Shown here: positions 63,098 to 64,000 of the stretch, one piece after another | Layout of the letters: each line of letters starts with the position of its first letter | Position numbering within the stretch: position 1 is the first letter of the stretch | NCBI RefSeq assembly: GCF_001685415.1 | Contig: NZ_CP014989.1 | Location: forward strand, 620,001 to 684,000 | Length of the DNA: 64,000 nt | Direction of reading: 5' to 3' | From: Serinicoccus hydrothermalis | Lineage (GTDB): Bacteria > Actinomycetota > Actinomycetes > Actinomycetales > Dermatophilaceae | Translations under genes and position numbers: made by a program | Notes under the pieces: model-generated | Databases searched by the model: none | What the model was told of the DNA's origin: nothing | What the model saw: the letters and a program-made list of their open reading frames with translations, nothing else

Positions 63098-63873
63098 GCG
63101 CCGAGGCGACGACGAGCGACGCCGCCCCCGCCGCGGGGCTCGCGGCCGGCGCCCGCGTGGGCAAGGCCGAGGTGGTCCGACAGCGGCTCGAGGACCTCAT
63201 CGCCCCCATGAGCCCGGGCGAGCCGCTGCCCGCCGAGCGCGACCTCGCCGCCGAGCTCGGCGTCGCCCGGATGACGCTGCGCCGTGCGGTCGAGTCCCTC
63301 GTCGCCGACCACCGGCTCATCCGCCGGCCCGGCGCGGGCACCTTCGTCGCCCCGGCGCGCGTCGACCAGCAGCTGTCCGCCACCTCCTTCTCCACCGACA
63401 TGCGCTCGCGCGGGATGGCACCGGGCGCGCATACCGTGTGGGCGCGGGAGCAGCCGGCCGGGATGATGCTCGGCTCCGTGCTCGGGATCGAGCCGACCGC
63501 GAGCCTCGTCCACGTGCGGCGCGTGCGGACCGCCGACGGCGAGCCGATGGCCCTGGAGGACCTGCACGTCCCCGGCGACCTCGTGCCCGGGCTCACCGGC
63601 GCCGACCTCGAGGACTCCTCCTTCTACCAGCTGCTCGAGTCCCGCTACAGCCTGACGATCACCGCCGCGACCCAGACCATCGAGCCGCACCTGATCACCG
63701 CCGAGGAGTCCGAGCAGCTCGCCACCGACCCCGGCTCCCTGGCCTTCCTCTTCGAGCGGACCTCACGCGTCGCCGACGGGCGCGTCACCGAGTTCGTCCG
63801 CTCGGTCTACCGCGGCGACCGCTACCGCATCCTCGTCGACATCTTCCCCACCTCCACCGGCGAGCGCCGGTGA
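63094..63873 (+). CDS. GntR/HutC-family regulator with UTRA domain (DasR/NagR-like)
   Basis: A 259-residue regulator. The winged helix (about residues 22-88) has PLPAERDLAAELGVARMTLRR and LIRRPGAGTFVA; the UTRA ligand domain (about 100-255) has SFSTDMRSRGMAPGAHTVW near 105 and LEDSSFYQLLESRYSL near 175, as in DasR and NagR, which bind phosphorylated amino sugars such as GlcN-6-P or GlcNAc-6-P. Translationally coupled to the glycosidase gene. It probably controls both operons through the sites at 61.4 kb. Confidence 0.9.
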   Translation: MSAEATTSDAAPAAGLAAGARVGKAEVVRQRLEDLIAPMSPGEPLPAERDLAAELGVARMTLRRAVESLVADHRLIRRPGAGTFVAPARVDQQLSATSFSTDMRSRGMAPGAHTVWAREQPAGMMLGSVLGIEPTASLVHVRRVRTADGEPMALEDLHVPGDLVPGLTGADLEDSSFYQLLESRYSLTITAATQTIEPHLITAEESEQLATDPGSLAFLFERTSRVADGRVTEFVRSVYRGDRYRILVDIFPTSTGERR

Positions 63874-63913
63874 CCCCACCCCGCCCCAGCGGCACCCCTC
63901 GAAAGGACACACC

Positions 63914-64000
63914 ATGAAGAGCACATCCCGCGCCCTGCTCGCGCTGGCGGCCGCCGGCGCGCTCACCCTGTCCGCCTGCGGCGACGACTCCGGCTCCGGC
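63914..64000 (+). CDS. Lipoprotein, probable ABC solute-binding protein (partial)
   Basis: Only the first 29 codons are in the window. They encode a lipoprotein signal: MKSTSRALLALAAAGALTLS with the lipobox LSAC, then GDDSGSG, the linker typical of actinobacterial sugar-binding lipoproteins. AAAGGA precedes the ATG. By position it likely begins an ABC importer for amino sugars or muropeptides. Confidence 0.7.
   Translation, partial: MKSTSRALLALAAAGALTLSACGDDSGSG

Overview
The window is a contiguous stretch of a very GC-rich actinobacterial chromosome. Gene content (SepH, DUF4193, DUF3710, DUF3159, DUF5998, an actinobacterial-type ferrochelatase, DUF222-HNH endonuclease, cytoplasmic TTG-start aconitase) points to the Micrococcales. 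I would guess an Intrasporangiaceae/Ornithinimicrobiaceae-like genus; that placement is inference, as no rRNA is present. Genes are dense, many start/stop codons overlap (ATGA, GTGA, TGATG), and many starts look leaderless, with a TANNNT-like -10 about six bases upstream. No tRNA, rRNA, CRISPR array or intact transposase gene was seen, and no gene-free stretch exceeds 300 bases.

Layout: 0-5.2 kb holds a siderophore-interacting protein, PPK2, an ABM monooxygenase divergent from an IclR regulator, and a two-gene GMC oxidoreductase operon. 5.2-7.1 kb is a lower-GC pair (membrane-anchored DUF2690 regulator and secreted M23 peptidase) that looks acquired. 7.3-25.7 kb is a housekeeping block read mostly on the minus strand: acnA, a luciferase-like/hemerythrin fusion, a TrmA-type RNA methyltransferase, DUF3159, DUF3710, dut, DUF4193, an inositol monophosphatase-family protein, ferrochelatase, a TRIC-type channel, sepH (plus strand), tdk, a phosphodiesterase, DUF5998 and a Pat-like GNAT/acyl-CoA-synthetase protein. 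25.8-43.1 kb mixes a PQQ-type sugar dehydrogenase, nitroreductase, a PfkB kinase carrying two in-frame copies of a palindromic repeat, M20 amidohydrolase, DrrAB-like ABC exporter, HNH endonuclease, ornithine cyclodeaminase-like and amidohydrolase pair, MTA/SAH nucleosidase, ACC deaminase with divergent GntR, and topoisomerase IV subunit A. 43.1-53.5 kb is a patchwork of short accessory genes with one decayed HAD gene. 53.7-57.4 kb has an alcohol dehydrogenase, a protein made of four cold-shock domains, a lone RHH antitoxin and a double-VOC protein.

57.5-64 kb is an amino-sugar/peptidoglycan recycling locus: a kinase-MurQ fusion, AnmK and NagB on one strand, and a secreted GHL10-type glycosidase, a HutC/DasR-type regulator and the start of a lipoprotein gene on the other, divided by operator-like sequences resembling DasR sites. 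A window-wide oddity is the hexamer GTATGC/GCATAC (about 78 by hand count), while GTACGC/GCGTAC is almost missing (about six), in all reading frames and even at the cost of rare codons.
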